Below, in pieces: positions 4,117 through 7,071 of a stretch of 7,071 nt of DNA (position 1 is its first letter; every line of letters begins with the position of its first letter). A program made the translations under genes and the position numbers. This DNA comes from Chryseobacterium gleum (lineage in GTDB: Bacteria; Bacteroidota; Bacteroidia; Flavobacteriales_D; Sanyastnellaceae): assembly GCA_943330925.2 (NCBI GenBank), contig CALQJP020000127.1, positions 1-7,071 of the forward strand, written 5' to 3'. Below the pieces are notes generated by a model, which was given only the letters and a program-made list of their open reading frames with translations, was not told the DNA's origin and searched no databases.

Positions 4117-4908
4117 TTACTGTTTCGATACATGGCTCCCTTCCTTCGCCCTCATCAACGGCCTGCCTTGAAGTGCTTGGACAAGTGTGGCGATTGCGAG
4201 GAGTCCATAGAGAATGGAAACGGCAACGGTCCATTTGGTGTTTTTAAAGAGGTAGTAGGAGAGGAGCGGCAGCACTTGCAGGGCGTGCATGCCGATAAAA
4301 TGCGCAACGCGCAAATCACCAACGGTCTTGCTCCAGCCGACAATGAACCAATTGGAGTTGTCATTGAGCGCGCCGACACTGTGGCTGAGGCGCGAGCCCA
4401 TTGCAAATCCTTCAAAGGAGAAAATTACGAATAGGATGATTGCGAAACGTATGGACCAAACGTAGTAAGTCGGTAGTTCCGGAAACGAATGTTTGAAGAA
4501 CAGAAAACCAACATAACCCGTGTAAATGGTAACGGCTGAAGCCGCAAGTGCCATGAGCGAAAACAATGCGGAATAAACAGGAGTGGATACGTTGTAGTGC
4601 GATAGCTGACCGCGCCCGGCTTGAAGGGCGATGTAAAAAATCTCGAACCCCAATAAAAGGATAACGACCCAGTTGAATGCTTTGATGTTGAAGTCGGGCA
4701 AGTAGAAGCAATACCACGCCATGGCCCACGAAAAAAGGAAAGTGGAGAAAGCGAACTTAAACGGCTTGTACCATGCGTTTACTCCATACACTTCGGTTGT
4801 GGTTGTCTTCGATAAAATCAAGAGCAGTATGGAAAATAGCAGGCAAACGACACCGAAATAAAACAGTGTCTCGTTACGGTATTTGAGCTGCTGAATGAAA
4901 TCGGTCAT
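4117..4908 (-). CDS. conserved seven-helix integral membrane protein of unknown function
   Basis: I do not recognise a characterised family in this 263-residue protein. Seven hydrophobic segments are visible, at about 15-33, 52-70, 78-97, 112-138, 148-170, 200-221 and 226-247. There is no cleavable signal peptide: the first 14 residues are polar (MTDFIQQLKYRNET). Stretches that look conserved rather than merely hydrophobic are 'YGVNAWYKPFKFAFS' (41-55), before and into helix 2; 'SFEGFAMGSRLSHSVG' (164-179); and 'HFIGMHALQVLPL' (203-215), with H203 and H208. Paired histidines in a helix can bind heme or metal, but that is only a suggestion. The C-terminal tail is charged (MRAKEGSHVSKQ). The ATG at 4908-4906 precedes a natural N-terminus. 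The gene lies 54 bases behind the OmpA-family gene on the same strand with no terminator between, so co-transcription is likely and an envelope role is possible. Confidence 0.8.
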   Translation of the reverse strand: MTDFIQQLKYRNETLFYFGVVCLLFSILLLILSKTTTTEVYGVNAWYKPFKFAFSTFLFSWAMAWYCFYLPDFNIKAFNWVVILLLGFEIFYIALQAGRGQLSHYNVSTPVYSALFSLMALAASAVTIYTGYVGFLFFKHSFPELPTYYVWSIRFAIILFVIFSFEGFAMGSRLSHSVGALNDNSNWFIVGWSKTVGDLRVAHFIGMHALQVLPLLSYYLFKNTKWTVAVSILYGLLAIATLVQALQGRPLMRAKEGSHVSKQ

Positions 4909-4927
4909 GGTTGATTGGGTTGTTGGT

Positions 4928-4947
4928 GGACGCGCGGCAGAGCGTCC
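4928..4947. repeat. GC-rich hairpin in the gap between the OmpA-family and membrane-protein genes
   Basis: GGACGC (4928-4933) and GCGTCC (4942-4947) are exact inverted repeats around an 8-base loop, in a 54-base gap. There is no T-tract after it on the minus strand, so it is not a standard terminator. It could shield the upstream mRNA end, tune expression of the downstream gene, or be a short intergenic repeat. Confidence 0.5.
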
Positions 4948-4962
4948 CTGCTTTATGGATGC

Positions 4963-7002
4963 CTACATCTTCTTTATCACAAACTCCGTCCTGCGGTTCA
5001 TCGCCCGGCCTTCTTCTGTGTTGTTGTCGCCGACAGGTTTGGTTTCGCCATAACCCTGATTGGTGAGTCGCTTGGCTTCCACACCGTGGTCGACGAGGTA
5101 CTTCATGACTTCGAAGGCGCGCTCGGCTGAAAGGGCTTTGTTGGTGTTGTCGTCGCCACGGCTATCGGTGTGACCTGATATTTCAATCACCATCGATGGG
5201 TGCTTCAGGAGGTAGCCGGCAAAGGCGTCGAGTATAATCTTCGAGCGTTCTTCAATTTCGGCGCTGTTGGTGGTGTAGTAGATGTCGTTGATCACAAACG
5301 CTTCGTTGGCCTTGGCCTCGCGCGTCTCCATGTTGAGCTTGGTGACCACCGGCGCCGGGTCGTCTTTCTTGGCTATCACACGTGAGTTGAACGCGATGTC
5401 GTCGCCTTCTACGCTCAAGGTCACGTTTTCATTGCGACTCACTTTCACTACGGCGGCATAGGTTCCATCGTCATCGTTGACAGCCACTTCTTCCTTGAAC
5501 TTGCTTTCGGTATACTGAATCTCCACTTTCGCTTGCACCGGGGGTTCTCCTGAGTTTGTCTTCACCTGGCCCTTCACAATCATGACCTTTTCGGGCTTTG
5601 CTTTCTCGGGCATCTTAAATTCATACACATCCCAGCCTTTGTTGTTCTGAAAATTCTTTGCTCCGAAGTAGGCCAATTCTCCGTCGCTCGTTACCACGAT
5701 GCCTAGCTCGTCGGCTTCGGAGTTGATGGGATAGCCAATGTTTTTGATTTCTTTAATGGAACCGTCGTCCTGCACCTTGCAGTAATACAAATCCATTTTT
5801 CCTACGCCGATATGCCCGTCGCTGGCAAAGTAAAGAGTCTTACTATCGCTGTGCATGAAGGGGCCTTTTTCCTGACCGGGAGTGTTGATGCCTCCGCCAA
5901 TGAGCTGAGCTGCTCCCCACTTGCCATCTTTACCGCGCTTGCTGTAGAAGATGTCGTGTGAGAAATTGCCGCTCGCATCTTTCACACACTCCGGACGCAC
6001 GCCCACGAAGTAGAGCGTTTTGCCGTCACCACTCAACGAGGGTTGGCCTTCAAAACCATCTGGCGTATTCACCAAGTCGCCTAAACTTTCGAGAGAACCC
6101 CACTGGTAGATTTTCTTCCCTGCATCGTTGGTGCTGAGGGTATAACGCGTCGAAAAAAGATCGATGTTGTCGGGGTTTTTCGGATTCGGATTTTTCATGG
6201 CTACAATCAACTCGCGGTTGTCGACAGTGATGGTAGCTCCGCCGCAGTTGGCGCCCTGGTTGAAAGGTTCGGGTAGAGCATTGCCTTCATCGAATCGGGT
6301 GTTGATGTCGGGACGCTTGCACCACGAAAAGTGCTCGTAGGTGCGCGGCGCCACGTCGCCCTTGGCTTGCTTGCTCACCGTACGCGTAAAAAACATGATT
6401 TCACCGTCGGGAGAAATCAGTGGCAAATAATCGTCGGTAGGCGAGGAGACTCCTGTTACTCGCACCGGAGTGTATTCAATCTGGTCTTTGTAAATCTCGG
6501 CATAGGCCTTCACATTCTTCAGTGCGTCTTCTACTTCGGTGTATTTTTTCTGATAGTCTTTTTCGAACTTGCTCGGATCGCTATCGGGGAAGCGTAAAAA
6601 CTTCTCGAAATATTCGAGCGCCTTGTCATACTCACGGTCGGCGTAGCACATGGCGCCGAGGAAATAATATACTTCGCTATGGTAGTTGGGGCACAGCTCG
6701 TCGAGCTGTTGAAAGTGTTGCTTGGAGGAAGCGAACGAGCCACCGCGCTTGGCAACCTTGAATTCGATTTCACCCAAGCGCATGAGGCATGGCGTGCACT
6801 TAGGGTCTTCATCGAGCGCCTTCTCCAAAAACTCAATGCGCTCGTTGGTTTCGTATTTCTTCATATCGAAACTTTGATCGAGCAGCTTCTGGATTTTTCC
6901 GGTTGGCTCAAACGAGCAACCGTCCTGGGCGCGAAGGGCAAATGGAATGCTTAAACAAAGGAGCAGCAGAGTTCTCACGATGACTGTCTTTTGGGTTTTC
7001 AT
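4963..7002 (-). CDS. OmpA-family envelope protein: TPR, PD40 propeller, CarboxypepD-regulatory-like, OmpA-C (PorE-like architecture)
   Basis: A 679-residue exported protein predicted to sit in the periplasm or at the outer membrane and hold peptidoglycan. A signal peptide covers residues 1-25: basic start (MKTQK), hydrophobic core, then ALRA before QDG, suggesting signal peptidase I cleavage. C29 has no lipobox before it. TPR-like helices span about 36-170 ('EKALDEDPKCTPCLMRLGEI', 'YDKALEYFEKFLRFPDSD'). A propeller region (about 190-462) has PD40-type blades: LISPDGEIMFF (195-205), LSGDGKTLYFVG (323-334), HSDSKTLYFASDG (384-396) and VTSDGELAYFG (437-447), plus a weaker blade near 258. A beta-sandwich of the carboxypeptidase-regulatory type follows ('GQVKTNSGEPPVQAKVEI', 478-495). 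The OmpA-C domain (about 570-679) has 'SGHTDSRG' with D613, then 'NKALSAERA' with R628, spaced like the diaminopimelate-binding D271/R286 pair of Acinetobacter OmpA. It ends 'NRRTEFVIKKM'. I chose the ATG at 7002; the upstream in-frame GTG at 7020 would put residues before the signal peptide and overlaps the promoter box. Confidence 0.93.
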   Translation of the reverse strand: MKTQKTVIVRTLLLLCLSIPFALRAQDGCSFEPTGKIQKLLDQSFDMKKYETNERIEFLEKALDEDPKCTPCLMRLGEIEFKVAKRGGSFASSKQHFQQLDELCPNYHSEVYYFLGAMCYADREYDKALEYFEKFLRFPDSDPSKFEKDYQKKYTEVEDALKNVKAYAEIYKDQIEYTPVRVTGVSSPTDDYLPLISPDGEIMFFTRTVSKQAKGDVAPRTYEHFSWCKRPDINTRFDEGNALPEPFNQGANCGGATITVDNRELIVAMKNPNPKNPDNIDLFSTRYTLSTNDAGKKIYQWGSLESLGDLVNTPDGFEGQPSLSGDGKTLYFVGVRPECVKDASGNFSHDIFYSKRGKDGKWGAAQLIGGGINTPGQEKGPFMHSDSKTLYFASDGHIGVGKMDLYYCKVQDDGSIKEIKNIGYPINSEADELGIVVTSDGELAYFGAKNFQNNKGWDVYEFKMPEKAKPEKVMIVKGQVKTNSGEPPVQAKVEIQYTESKFKEEVAVNDDDGTYAAVVKVSRNENVTLSVEGDDIAFNSRVIAKKDDPAPVVTKLNMETREAKANEAFVINDIYYTTNSAEIEERSKIILDAFAGYLLKHPSMVIEISGHTDSRGDDNTNKALSAERAFEVMKYLVDHGVEAKRLTNQGYGETKPVGDNNTEEGRAMNRRTEFVIKKM

Positions 7003-7009
7003 TGGGCAC

Positions 7010-7017
7010 CAAAATAA
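7010..7017 (-). promoter_or_regulatory. -7-like box for the OmpA-family gene
   Basis: On the minus strand TTATTTTG matches TAnnTTTG at all but the second base. It ends seven bases before the ATG at 7002, implying a very short or absent leader. No -33 TTG is seen at the usual distance in the upstream sequence. Confidence 0.4.
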
Positions 7018-7071
7018 CACAAATGCTTAGCGACTATTGTGGTGTGTTGAGCAGAGATGTTAACGCACCAA

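Noticed and set aside
7018..7020. GTG start for the OmpA-family protein
   Set aside because: It would add six residues (with W and C) before a normal basic signal-peptide start and lies just upstream of the -7-like box; the ATG at 7002 is better.

Overview
This looks like a piece of a Bacteroidota chromosome, probably the Cytophagales/Chitinophagales side of the phylum. The phylum call rests on an OmpA-family protein with the TPR / beta-propeller / carboxypeptidase-regulatory / OmpA-C layout typical of this group. It is supported by promoter boxes resembling the Bacteroidota -7 element TAnnTTTG, by the lack of clear Shine-Dalgarno sites, and by intergenic repeats of a kind often seen in this phylum. 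The finer placement is a guess. Nothing indicates a phage, plasmid, transposase or CRISPR array.

Layout from left to right. Positions 1-1545 hold three minus-strand genes. They are read in the order CPBP-family membrane protease (934-1545), SUI1/YciH-like factor (502-855) and a THUMP-domain RNA methyltransferase cut by the left edge (1-500). The last two are one base apart and very likely co-translated; both act on the ribosome or translation. A 182-base divergent region (1546-1727) separates the protease from a plus-strand SAM-dependent O-methyltransferase (1728-2405). That region is mostly two heptanucleotide repeat arrays in opposite orientation. The O-methyltransferase converges on sucC (2500-3711, minus), the beta subunit of succinyl-CoA synthetase (TCA cycle). 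A perfect 20-bp-stem bidirectional terminator (2431-2473) lies between them. sucD is not adjacent.

Positions 3712-4116 carry no credible gene. They hold the sucC promoter, a heptad array, a pair of GC-rich REP-like palindromes and AT-rich sequence. Next come two minus-strand genes in a probable operon: an OmpA-family cell-envelope protein (4963-7002), then a seven-helix membrane protein of unknown function (4117-4908). A 54-base gap with a GC-rich hairpin separates them.

The protein-coding content is mostly conserved housekeeping and envelope functions. The unusual feature is how repeats fill the gaps. Two heptamer families (AGTCCCC/TACTGGA-like and GAATGGC-like) sit directly against promoter boxes and stop codons. 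One array encodes the last 11 residues of the O-methyltransferase, and another contains the sucC stop codon. The most informative protein is the OmpA-family one, whose domain order matches PorE of the type IX secretion system. I do not see a convincing undescribed multi-gene system here.
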